The translations under genes and the position numbers were made by a program. Below are positions 45,530-55,769 of a stretch of 64,000 nt of DNA, one piece after another. The notes under the pieces are model-generated. The model ran no database searches. It had not been told where the DNA came from and saw only the letters and a program-made list of their open reading frames with translations. The stretch spans positions 312,001-376,000 of the forward strand of contig JAQFVV010006734.1 of assembly GCA_028023455.1 (NCBI GenBank), read 5' to 3'. Numbering within the stretch: position 1 is the first letter of the stretch; every line of letters starts with the position of its first letter. The DNA is from Epiperipatus broadwayi. Its lineage: Eukaryota > Onychophora > Udeonychophora > Euonychophora > Peripatidae.

Positions 45530-46345
45530 TTATAAGGGACTTGAACTCAGACTTTCAAACTTCCCACAACTATCCAATTCATCTTATGCAACTGATACAT
45601 ATGACAACATTCATATGAGAAAAGATAAATGATCTCCAATATACATATTTCATGCTGAACCAGCACTCATCAGTTGATCTCCAATATACATATTTCATGC
45701 TGAACCAGCACTCATCAGTTGGTCCAGGTCACCATTTCCAAAATATATATACAATCACTGCTTAGTTCATATTAAAATGGCAAATCTTCAAACTTTCAGC
45801 CATCCATATCATTGAAAATGAAATGTTCAAAGCCCTTGATGATGCCAATATTATTGTCATACTAATGTTGATCTTAAGTATGACCCCTCATGCATAGGAT
45901 CTTAAGTTCAGTATAGAAATATACATGTATTTAAATATTACATATTCTGCCTGTATTCTGACCACCTCTCTTCTGTATAATTAATGGACCATGGACATAT
46001 TAAAGTTCTATACATGAGGGGTCAGACTGGCTTAAGGTCAACATGGGCATGACAATAATATTGGCACCAACAAAAGCTTTGAGCATTTTATCCTCAGATT
46101 TTCAATGAGATAGGTGGCTGAAGAGTGGAGAAGACTGAAACTTGTCCATTCAAGTTTGAAGATTTTCTATCATAATATAAAATGAGCAGTGATTGTATAT
46201 ATGTGTTGGTGATGGTTCAATACAAAAATGTATATTGGAGATCATTTATCTTTCTCACAAGTATGTGGCCATATGTATCAGTCATATAAGATGGGTTGGA
46301 TAGCTGTGGGGAGTTTGAAGGTTGAGTTCAAGTCCCTTATAATTA
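45530..46345. repeat. 0.8-kb palindrome with outward-facing tRNA-like ends, best copy
   Basis: Left arm 45530-45905 and right arm 46005-46345 are inverted copies with a 100-bp centre. The ends match: ATAAGGGACTTGAACTCAGAC on the left, GTTGAGTTCAAGTCCCTTAT on the right. Read outward, each arm ends in an A-box-like stretch (for example TATCAGTTGCATAAGATG) followed about 45 nt later by GAGTTCAAGTCCC, a strong B-box match, as in a tRNA. The left arm also has a 56-bp internal tandem duplication (CTCCAATATACATATTTCAT, at about 45630 and 45686). No protein. A partial copy is at 28.0-28.8 kb. Confidence 0.8.
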
Positions 46346-47559
46346 TTATACATTATGTAAATTTTAAGAGTTTTCTTCCATATCAATAATAGAAAAAATA
46401 ATGATTCTTTTATAAAATGTAGGACAGAAGTTCCCATAGTAGTGGATGGAAGGTTTACTATAACAAAGCATATCAATACAGGTAAACATAAATAACACTT
46501 TGATGTAATAGTATCAGCATAATAAAGTAACTGAACTTTTTAAATGTTCATATTTTGGATTAGTTGAAAAATGGTTACCATAACTTTAGAAGTATGAAAT
46601 CTACTAATAAATTATTATTATTTTTTTATAATCCTCAATTTTCTTGTGTGAGAACTGTGAATCAATAATAACTTTGATATTTAAAAACTATTGTGATGAA
46701 AATTGCAAATGTGTTATTTGTTTCTGTTTATACATGTATTGAACCAGAAGGAAATAAAATTACATCCAATGTTAATAAGATATTTTGATGCCATCAATGA
46801 AAATAATCTCAATTCTAAAATTGTGATTCTATTAGTGAATAATATAAACATAAATTTTGGAGGATGCAAGCCAATTCCATGCCAGTTGATATAAAGGTGA
46901 TAATAACAAATATATATTTTAGCCATAGTATAGTTCATGAGGCACATTTAAAACAAATTTTGTGAACATAAGCTCTGTTACTATATGTGACCAAGAAATG
47001 ATGGAGGATCAAGGAGAATCATGAAGTACACATGGATACAACAACAGCCAGTGTAGAGACTGCCAATAAACCTTTTTATCCTTTTAAGAACTTAGTACAC
47101 AAATATTATTATTGTCAAATAAATTATGTTACAAAAAGCTAATACCTCTTGTCCGTTTCAATTTGCATCTCATCAATTAATGCACTGATTCACAAGAATC
47201 TCATGTCACCTGAGTTATGTGTGGAATAACTCGATGCAGGAAGTAAGGTTGTAATGAACTCTAGTGGTGCCATTAAAAAACCAAACACATAAATTTCTAG
47301 GAGTTTTCCAATCTCACTACATCCTCTGATGAACAGAAAATATTGTTATAGGAGGGTGACATTAGCATTGGGGGATGACAATCAGTTATTCCTTACTGCA
47401 ATATGGTCATCAGAAAATAAAATCCACTGAAAGAAGGTTGATTGCCTCATCAGGTTACAATATAAAATATAAAAAGCTTTTCAGTTATTCAAAGGTAAGG
47501 TACTTTATTATTATTCAAAGCTAAGGTACATTATTACCAGAAATAGAGCCTATTGTCAT
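46346..47559. other. spacer
   Basis: No supportable gene. Two opposite frames overlap at 46703-46947, which is the sign of chance openness. The base composition near 47000-47450 is less AT-rich than the surroundings, but no motif was found. Confidence 0.5.
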
Positions 47560-48429
47560 ATTATCTTCTATATTTCATCTTAGCATTATGAATTTGACTG
47601 GGCTGGTTTAAAGCAGTGCTAAGCTTTAAATTTATAAAGAAACTATAATTTTACAATCTTTTCCATATAGTGGATCTTCACTTTGTATTGAATAACAAAT
47701 AAATAAGAAAAAAAATAAAAGGTAGATTGAGTTATAATTTACAATGGCTGGTTATATTATGTATAAGATGTATTGAAAACATTGAAAGCCATGACCAGTA
47801 AGAAAGAGAGAGTTAGTTTTTTGGAGCAATGTCAAAATTATCAAATTTTTCTCAGTTGTTGTAATATTCAAATAGATAAATCTATAGTTCAGAGAGATAA
47901 AATAGTTCTGGCTTAAAGAAACAGTTGTTCTGAATGAATATCACTGGATTCAAAAGAGTAGTTAAAAATAAGCTCACAGACTAAAGTATATACAAAAATC
48001 AACTACAGAGTTCCCAAAAATATAAAGAACAAATTCTTGAACTTAGTTAAAATATTACATTACAAATTGCAAAGAAATCAAGTCATATATCACATAACCT
48101 AATTTAACAAGCTTGTATTACAAATTTGATAAAAAACTAAAATTTTTAGCTAACAAATAGAGTCTAGAGTAAACCAAGGTAGAGGGCAACAAATTCATTA
48201 ATCTGACCAAATTCTCACTCTGAGAAAATATTAAACATGTTTTTGACTGTGACCAAAGTTAGTTGCTGAAAATTAAAAGAATCCATATTTAGAGATGATT
48301 GTGAATATTGAAACCAACTATGAAAAGAAACCTCAACAGGAAGATGTAATAGGCAAAATGATGCAGGTGTTACATCTCAACCAACTAAACTGAATAAAGA
48401 CAAACACAAATGGTCTAACAACATGAAAG

Positions 48430-49480
48430 CATCAAAAACATTCACATAATTGAATAATATCAAATGCTTAAAAGAGGACACGAGAATAGATTTATTCTAT
48501 TGTCAAATTAACATTATGAAACAAAAAGTTAACAAACAAATTATAAGGTTAATATTTAAATGCTGGGAAGCATATAATTTAAAAAAAGAAAAAGACAAAT
48601 TTATTGTACCAACATTAAAACAATACCAAAATAAAGTAATTAATAAATTTGAGTCTAGAAGGATTTATCCAACATCTATTATCCTCCAAGTATCCTGGAA
48701 AACATGAAAATGCACAAAGCAAATCACTCTCTCAGACCTTTAATAGATTTTGGGACACTTAATTTTATAAAACATTCAAATTAATAGCTGAGTAGCTGAT
48801 TGATCATGCAGATTTTGACAGATAGATATCAAATCTTCATTTGATTGTGGGCAGTTCTTAAATTTACAACTATATAACCCCTGCCATAGGCTTGCTTCAT
48901 TAGATGTAGTAGTTCCATGGCTCAGTGTCATGTTTACAATCCATTGGCATAATACATGATACATTAGCCAAATCTGGCTTCGATAACAACAAAACCATCT
49001 TTATTGTTGACATTCTCAAATGGATGGCTGGGGACATCATAACCCTGTTCAAGGAAAGATTTTACATAATGGAACATAGCTGGCCCATGGAGCTACCCCT
49101 AAGTGGTGTGATTTATAGCATACTATTGAACAAATTTGAAATGGCAGTTATCCCAAGATATTTCGCCACAGCTACCTTATGTCTATATATATGCTATGCC
49201 AACCATGTTGATTTATGCTGAACAAAATGGAATGAACTGAATCAGTTATCATTTTTAGCCTGGGCCATAGAACATGATGATGCATGAAATGGAATAAATA
49301 TCCAACACTCCCATGAACAAGTAAACTTCAAAATGTTCATCAAACACATCAAGGTTTGTGGTTGTATTCATCCTCATTCTGACCCTCCCACCTCACACAA
49401 ATTAGCATGCTTTAAGTGTTCACTGTACAGAAACTATAAGCTATGCAAGTTTGAACAGACAGGAGAGACAACATCAAAAA
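48430..49480 (+). pseudogene. Penelope-like reverse transcriptase remnant
   Basis: In order: KANHSLRPLIDFGTLNF (about 48714), a Penelope-type template-binding segment; motif A as HRLASLDVVVPWLSVMF (about 48890) with its aspartate kept; GFDNNKTIFIVDILK; motif B as WPMELPLSGVIYSILLNKFE (about 49085), where MGSPLSG is usual; motif C as CLYICYANHVDL (about 49180), where the family has Y-x-D-D. The first aspartate of motif C is asparagine and the second histidine. After it comes KLACFKCSLYRNYKLC, the expected link region. Confidence 0.75.
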
Positions 49481-49599
49481 TTATATAAAAGATCTAGGCA
49501 AGTCAGGGTATGATCATAATTCTTTAACTAGCACCCTTAACAAATTCTACCCCACACTAAACATCAGGCCTATTAACAACATCAACACTAATGCATAGG

Positions 49600-49963
49600 T
49601 AAGACTTTCTTTATATCGGGTGCATCAAAAAATTTGAAGACAATCTGCTCAAATGAATTCAAAATCAGCTTCAGAGATCCCCCCCTTCCAATCTCAATCA
49701 ACTATTTTATAGTACCAAAGACAAATTGCCTCTGAACCAGGCTCTCCTAATAATCTATAAGATTAACTGCAATGAACCAACTTGCAAAGCAATTTATTAT
49801 GATGAGTCTCATGCAACAGTGCAACTACATTAGCGCAGCAAAAATACATATACTAATGCGCCAAACAGACCCCAACATAAAGTTGATATTTTTTGAGCAC
49901 AGGATCAACTTGGGTTACAATTTCAATACACTCAATATCAAACTTGTTTGCATTGTGCAATGA
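49600..49963 (+). pseudogene. GIY-YIG endonuclease remnant of the Penelope-like element
   Basis: KLPLNQALLIIYKINCNEPT, then CKAIYYDESHATVQLHYI, resembles the start of a GIY-YIG domain (V-Y-K-I-x-C-x-x-C, then Y-I-G-x-T/S). The second motif is altered (IYYDESHA). The end reads HILMRQTDPNIKLIFFEHRI, where families have H...TGH.I.....I, and stops at 49963. Confidence 0.6.
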
Positions 49964-50434
49964 TCAAAAGAGAAAAATACAGAAAGGCATGATATATCGC
50001 CGATATTCACACGATAAATAAAAAGGACTCGTGCGTTGCATTATCATGCAAGTGGTATATTTAAATTTACAAACTTGCATACTAATTAGTCTATAAGTTC
50101 TCTCTTCTATAAACTATCTTAGTGCTATGAAGATGATTGGCGTAATCAAAAGCAGTGCTGCTAAGCTGTAAATGTGTAAAAAAGCTAAAATTTTATAATC
50201 TTTCCAATATAGTGGTCTTTCATTATTTATTGAATTACAAATAAATAAGGAAAGAAATAAAAAATAGATTGAATTACAAATCATTTCATTGCATTTCTTA
50301 AGTTTGGATAAATATCCTAATACATTGGAAACATTTTTCAATAACAATTATTCTAAAATGATCTCTTTTTTTGTTTTTCACAAAGCTGTACAAAAGTAGA
50401 ATCTGACAATATTTCAGTCACAGAGATTAACATT

Positions 50435-50700
50435 ATTAAATGCTTTTATTAAACTTAGGAAATCTGTTTATTTGTTTAAGATACATTTTGCAATTGAATT
50501 TTAATATACTTCTATCAAATGGATTTCCTTCAAATTTTATATATGTTAGAAATTTATAACAAAATAAGATGACAATAAAATATTTCAGAGTTATCAAGTG
50601 GTTCATATATAATCTAAAAGTTGTTATTACACTGAATTTCAAACATGTTAATATTGGTTCAGTAAATTTTCAGTGGTGCACATGAAAGAACATTATATTT
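50435..50700. repeat. dispersed AT-rich repeat, copy 2
   Basis: Matches 44270-44610: GAAATCTGTTTATTTGTTTA and CAGTAAATTTTCAGTGGTG. It starts after ATTAAATGCTTTTATT, a phrase that also stands before the other copies. Confidence 0.5.
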
Positions 50701-50989
50701 TTAAAATGCTTTTATTTAAAAAAAAGTAGACTAAAAATGTTAATGATTAATTAAAATAGAATTGATTGTAAAAGTTGCTTTTTTTAAAATGGATAAAATT
50801 TTGTTTTTTCTTAATTATAGAAGTTTCTTTTTTTAAGAATGTTCTTTTAAAAACAAAATAATATTATAATTGATTTTTAATGCACCATGAATTTCCTTAA
50901 AAATTTTACACAGACTGTGACATTGTTTTCATTCTCTGATTTAAATATGAATAATTACAAAAAAACCCATGAATATAAAAAAAATTTTT

Positions 50990-51245
50990 TTAGAATAAAT
51001 TATTTTATTTACTGTGCAATAAAAAAAACAAAAAAATATTTGTTTTTCTTCAACCACAATTGGTGGTGGGAGAAGATTATATTAATTTCAAATAAAAGCA
51101 TGGTTGTCAATAAATTGATTAATTCAATGACTTGTAAAAATTAGTGATTGAATTAATCAATTTCTGGGCACCACATGTTTTATTTCAAGTTAAATACAAA
51201 AATCCCATTTGCAGTTGAAGAAAACAGTTATTTTTTGACTTTTTA
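50990..51245. repeat. palindromic MITE-like repeat, copy 2
   Basis: The left arm has CTTCAACCACAATTGGTGGT and AATAAAAGCATG. The right arm has ATGTTTTATTTCAAGTTAAA and CAGTTGAAGAAAACAGTTAT. The inner arms ATTGATTAATTCAAT / ATTGAATTAATCAAT are a perfect inverted match. Confidence 0.8.
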
Positions 51246-51259
51246 GAATACAATAAATA

Positions 51260-51800
51260 AAAATTTTATTAAATGCTTTTATTGAAGTTGGAAAAAGTGT
51301 TTGTTTATTCGTATGTTTGTAAATGTTTGAATCATTTTAAAGCTAGAATGAAATTGAAGTTTAATAGATTTAAATTCAATGGAATTGCTTGATATTTGGT
51401 ATATAAGTAATTAATATCAGAATAATCCATATGGGACATTAATCTTTTCAGTAAATCACCTAGTTTCTTAGATATTGAATAGACTGTGAAAAATAGTGAA
51501 TATTTTGATATCAAATTTAAAAATTATTGTCAGAACTATCATTTGATTTAAATATGTCTCACAAGAGAGCAGTATAGAGATTTTTTTCTTTCATTTTAAT
51601 AACATTTTAAAATCAAGATTTAATAAAGTTAAATTCGAATATATTTTATTGAAATTTTGTACATTAAAAAAAATCTCTTCAAAAGTCCCATGGGACACAT
51701 TAATATTTTAAATAGGTGACTTAGTATCTTATATATGGATGAGTAGGGCAGGGAAGATTTTGAACATTTTGATATCATAAAACTATTCTTAGAATTTCAA
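51260..51800. repeat. dispersed AT-rich repeat, two further copies
   Basis: Copies at 51260-51520 and 51570-51800 share CCATRTGGGACA-ATTAAT, a -TAG-TTCTTAGATAT-like step and AT-TTTGATATCA. Copy 3 again follows ATTAAATGCTTTTATT. Confidence 0.5.
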
Positions 51801-51874
51801 TATTTAAGTAATGCTTGCAATTTTCTTGGTTGCAATTATAAGCTTCATTTAAGTAATAAGAAAGTTTGCGTATA

Positions 51875-52475
51875 ATATAGTTTTGTTAAGTTTCTTTACA
51901 AAAAAAAATTTTTTTTTCAAATAAAAAAAATGTCAACCAATTTTAAACAGAAAAGTTCATTACTGGTTTACTATACATATATAATTATATGCACATGCTA
52001 AATATGATATATATATAAAGAGTATAGTTATTAATTTACTGCAGAAATATCTAGTGATATATATACACTATAAGTGTGAAATTGATTTAATGTAAAATTA
52101 TACATATTAACTGAAGTTCATTTACAATATAGTTTTGGTGAGCATTTTTTTTTTTTAAAATAAAAGTTTTTTTTTCAAATAAAAAAAAAAGTCAACTAAT
52201 TTTAAGTAGGAAAGTTAATTATTGATTTATTATACATATATAATTATGTGCAAATGTTCCAATCAAAAGCAAAAATGTCACTTTTCACTTAAAAAAAATA
52301 TTTATATTTTTAATTACCTCATATACACATATTATTATCTACATATACTAAATATGATCCATACATAAATATTATATATTTTAACTTATAGCATAAATAT
52401 CTAGTAATATATATAAATATCAACTGTGTCAAGTCAATTTAATGTGCAATATAGTTTTACATTTTTATACTAAAA
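51875..52475. repeat. tandem repeat, about 250-320-bp units
   Basis: Units starting at about 51876 and 52127 share AATATAGTTTTG, the T-rich TTTTTTTTCAAATAAAAAAA, GTCAAC-AATTTTAA and TATACATATATAATTAT. A third start (CAATATAGTTTTACA) is near 52446. Confidence 0.7.
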
Positions 52476-52489
52476 AGTTAAAAATAATA

Positions 52490-52890
52490 GATTGTTTTTT
52501 TTATATTAAATGCTTTTATTTACCATGCACTAAAAAGAAAAAAAAGTTTTTTCAATTACAATTGGCATTTTTAGATTTGATTTAAAATAAAAATGTGGGG
52601 GGGGGGAGGGTCAAAATTAATTAAGTTAATCCCTATTTTTTATAACAATGGATTAACCTAATTAATTTCTGGATCCCCCTCCATGTTTTTATTTCAAGTC
52701 AAATCTAAAAACCCCAATTGTGGTTGATGAGTCCAGAAATTAATTAAGATGAACCTTATTTTTTTATAACAAAGGATTGACTTAATTAATTTCTGGATCT
52801 CTCCCCCCTCATGTTTTTATTTCAAGTTAAATCTAAACCCCCCACTTATCATTGAAGAAACAATTATTTTTTTTAGAGCATGATAAATAA
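52490..52890. repeat. palindromic MITE-like repeat, copy 3 with extra arm
   Basis: The left arm (TTTTTTCAATTACAATTGGC, TTTGATTTAAAATAAAAAT) is followed by GTGGGGGGGGGAGGG. Two successive right arms follow, each with TTAATTAATTTCTGGATC and ATGTTTTTATTTCAAGT. The outer end is GAAGAAACAATTATT. An inner arm has been duplicated, so the hairpin can fold in two ways. Confidence 0.8.
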
Positions 52891-54040
52891 AGTATTTAAT
52901 ATATATAAAAAAAAAATCTCTATTATCATAAAATATTTTTTATACATTATTTAAAATAATGTTATTTTGTAACATAAGGCAAGATTTCAAGTTTCCTATC
53001 CCAAATTAAATTGTTAAATTATGAATGTTTCATAAAATATATTGAAGAATGGGCTGCTTGTTTAATTGAAATAAAGTTCCCAAAGAATTCTTTTAAAGGT
53101 AGAATCTAGGAAACAGATGTTATTATGACAATTGAAGGTACACACAAATAACAAAATATATTATTGATAATTTTTTATTTGAAGAAATAAGAAGAGTAAA
53201 TATTTTTTTTAATTACTGAAAACTTAAATGGATAAAAAATTAACCTTGGTAAAAGATGGCTAGAAATATTTACCCAATTTAAGAAACAACATATTCTTTT
53301 GAAAATCTTATAATTCTAATTGAACTTTTGTGTTGCTCCATTACCAGTGCTTCTGTTAAAATGACTACTGGTATAATATAAAAAAATGATGGTTATCTGT
53401 AAAATGTAACTTTTGTGATGTAAGTTGAAATGAGATTGCATTCAGTGAAAAAGTATAATTTTAAAAATTTTCTGCATTATTTAATATTGTATTAAATAAG
53501 TGTATTGAGTAGATGTTTTTAAAGCCAGCATTGGTAATGTTTGTATTTCGTAAAGCAATACATGACTTTTTTCATTGGTAGTTTACATATATGTATATGT
53601 TTTTGTCTACATATAACTTAAATTTCATCAATAATTTCATACAGCATGATGACCGTGTAGTTTTTCTTATCAGTACAACCTATATGAATTCTTAAATTTA
53701 AATAACCTCTTATTGAAAAGAAAGTTATAAAATGAATAGATCAGGTCAAATCAAGTTATTTATACATTTTTATTTATTTATGTATATATAATAGTAATAT
53801 CATATTAAACGAATTGACATAACAAAGAATAATTTTTAAGAAAAAATGTTATTTAATACTATATTTAATCATTTTTGAAGATCTACGAATTTAAGAGTAT
53901 TTGTTGCTATCTATTGCTTAAAAATTTTTTTTTGCCTATCAACTCGGAAATTAAATTCTGAATCATTTCTTAGTTTCAACTATATAATTTAAAAATAATA
54001 TTAGAAGAAAAAAACGCATACAAGTTTAATTTACTAATTA
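52891..54040. other. AT-rich spacer
   Basis: No gene. It is the 3' flank of the heat shock gene. Confidence 0.5.
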
Positions 54041-54046
54041 TTTATT
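54041..54046 (-). terminator. candidate poly(A) signal of the heat shock gene
   Basis: AATAAA on the minus strand, about 125 nt past the stop codon. AATAAAT-like sites in AT-rich DNA are common, so support is moderate. Confidence 0.4.
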
Positions 54047-54170
54047 ATCACTTTTACAATTAATTAACTTTTATATATAAATAAACAAATGCAAAGAGTA
54101 TTTAATTTTAATTTACAATCTCACATATTTCAGTCAACTACAGTTAAAGTCGATGAGAATCAGAATTTTC

Positions 54171-54704
54171 CTAATGCTGTTTAGTAGTTTCTGATAGTTC
54201 TTTCATAGTATCCGATGGAGACAATTCACTTTCAAATAAAATTGGGATAGTCTTTTCATTATTTGTCGATTTCCTGGGTGCGTCAATTGTTAATATACCG
54301 CTTCTACGGAAAGTAGAAATAATTTTTTCAATTTCAATGTCTTCCGGAATGTTAATTGTGCGTTTAATTTCACGGCGGATTAAATTATCCGAGTTTTCAT
54401 CTCCTTCCATATGAAGTGCGTGCACTTGTAAATTATTTCCTAGACACTTAACAGTTATTTCCTCTGGTTTGAAATCTTTTAAATCCAATTCAACAAAAAA
54501 CTTTTCTGACGAACATTGAACATTTTCGATTAATTTATCGTTACTCATAAAGTTTTTATTGTTACCATTGCTTTGAGTTTTATTTTCATCATCGCGTAGA
54601 AGATTCAAAGTAGGAGGCCAAATACTACTGTCCAAATGCAACATTCCTGTCCAGCTTGGCTGCGACTCATATCTTTGAGTTAACGGTTGAAATAATGTAC
54701 TCAT
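54171..54704 (-). CDS. small heat shock protein (alpha-crystallin family), intact
   Basis: A cytosolic ATP-independent chaperone that holds unfolding proteins. The 177-residue frame is open and intronless. Residues 1-65 are the variable N-terminal region (MSTLFQPLTQRYE; SWTGMLHLDSSIWPP). The alpha-crystallin domain spans about 66-146: KFFVELDLKDFKPEEITVK, then NNLQVHALHMEG, REIKRTINIPEDIEIE and the signature RSGILTIDAPRK. After it KTIPIL holds an I-P-I anchor (153-155), used for oligomer assembly. The length is normal. The start is the only ATG in frame: the codons upstream run back to a stop without another Met. A GTAAGT just before this ATG resembles a 5' splice site. Promoter sites upstream suggest heat induction. 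A broken paralogue lies at 27.1-27.7 kb. This is the one host gene here that looks functional. No standard symbol can be given. Confidence 0.93.
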   Translation of the reverse strand: MSTLFQPLTQRYESQPSWTGMLHLDSSIWPPTLNLLRDDENKTQSNGNNKNFMSNDKLIENVQCSSEKFFVELDLKDFKPEEITVKCLGNNLQVHALHMEGDENSDNLIRREIKRTINIPEDIEIEKIISTFRRSGILTIDAPRKSTNNEKTIPILFESELSPSDTMKELSETTKQH

Positions 54705-54784
54705 ACTTACGTCTTTATTACTTTTTTCACGCAAAAGCTTTCCTTGAATCTGTAAAAAATTTCAGTGTTGTTGAACTATCACTG

Positions 54785-54876
54785 TCTATATATATATAAA
54801 TTAATTTTGTTTCTAGATTTTTCTCGCACATTTCAGAAAACTAAATCCCACTCAGTATACGTATTTGTTTCCAGAA
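54785..54876 (-). promoter_or_regulatory. TATA box and heat-shock-element-like sites
   Basis: On the minus strand, a TATATATATATA box (54786-54799) lies about 80 nt before the ATG. Beyond it stand TTC-TA-GAT-TT-TTC (54811-54823), one base from a three-part heat shock element, TTTCAGAAAA (54831-54840), and a perfect TTCCAGAA (54869-54876). Sites of the nTTCnnGAAn type bind heat shock factor in animals. The broken paralogue has a TTCAAGAA and TATA in a like arrangement. Confidence 0.6.
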
Positions 54877-54895
54877 AGATCTACAGGATTCCGGT

Positions 54896-54914
54896 ATAGC
54901 GCCCTCTAGCGAGG
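54896..54914 (-). promoter_or_regulatory. CTCF-like site upstream of the heat shock gene
   Basis: The minus strand reads CCTCGCTAGAGGGCGCTAT, which fits the CTCF core (CCASNAGRKGGCRSYA) very closely: CTAGAGGGCGCTA is intact. It lies just beyond the heat-shock-element-like sites and is a GC-rich island in AT-rich DNA. Binding is inferred only. Confidence 0.45.
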
Positions 54915-55466
54915 AAAATAATAGTCACAACCTACAAACTTCTGAATATTTATGATTAATTTTAATTTATAGATAGATTATTTTTGATAATTTTGCATAT
55001 TTGTTTTATTTAACATCTTTAAGTTCGAGTTGACAATTTGAAATTGTATGAATTTTGTCGTTTTTCTTTTTTAAATAAGTATTTAGTTTTTAAACACAGT
55101 ATTTAAACGCTTTGGAAACCAGAAATAAGTAAAGCTTAAAACAGACTTGATTATTAATTATGTCGATATAGAGATATTGAAAAAATGCTCCTATAAGAAT
55201 TCCATTTTACTTCTTGCTTCGTATAAAAATTCAATTTTAAGACTTTCTTATTTCTCGCTTCCAATGCGTTTGGTTGAATAACAATTGCATAAAAAAGTCA
55301 AAAAGAATAGTGAATTATAAACACAACATTCTATAAATAAATATAAAGTAAAAGTAAATATGGATGAGTAAGTGATTGACCTCCTCTTCTCAGTAATAGC
55401 GAAGCTTGCATCATAATATAATCACATTTTTTTTCTTGTAATCAGCATATGGACACACATTTAACG
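54915..55466. other. AT-rich spacer
   Basis: Between the heat shock promoter and the hAT element. No feature seen. Confidence 0.5.
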
Positions 55467-55769
55467 CAGTGGTTTACAATCTTTTAACCAATGATGATAT
55501 CCCAAATTTCCAATAGCGGATTCTCTAAAGGCAGGTGGTATTTAAGAACATATTCTGTTTATTTTTCTTCTTTCTAAACATGGAAGCAAATCACTTTGTG
55601 ATTTCATACCTAAAATTTTTTGGTGACTTCTCAGAAATTTTGCATGACACCCCCCCCCCCCCCACATACACAAAAAAGTGCAGTGCACATGTGCACTATC
55701 ATATACTTTACAATCTCACTTATGGGATCAAAAAGAATTAAACCATTTTCATAATTGGAAAAAACTTAT

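Larger units (their letters stand above)
47560..50340 (+). mobile_element. Penelope-like element between direct repeats, decayed
   Basis: Direct repeats at about 47560-47795 and 50095-50340 share AAGCAGTGCT-AAGCT, ATAGTGG-TCTTCA and GAATNACAAATAAATAAG. They enclose a broken RT plus a GIY-YIG-like remnant. Flanking direct repeats (pseudo-LTRs) and an RT followed by GIY-YIG are the hallmark of Penelope-like elements. The reading frame has many breaks. Confidence 0.75.

Noticed and set aside
46703-46947. Overlapping plus and minus frames of 63 and 77 codons
   Set aside because: Both strands are open over the same bases with no recognisable motif. Typical of AT-rich chance frames.
47331-47346. 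CTGATGAACAGAAA, a possible hammerhead ribozyme core near the Penelope-like element
   Set aside because: There is no room for stem II between CTGATGA and GAAA, and no stem I or III pairing was found around it.
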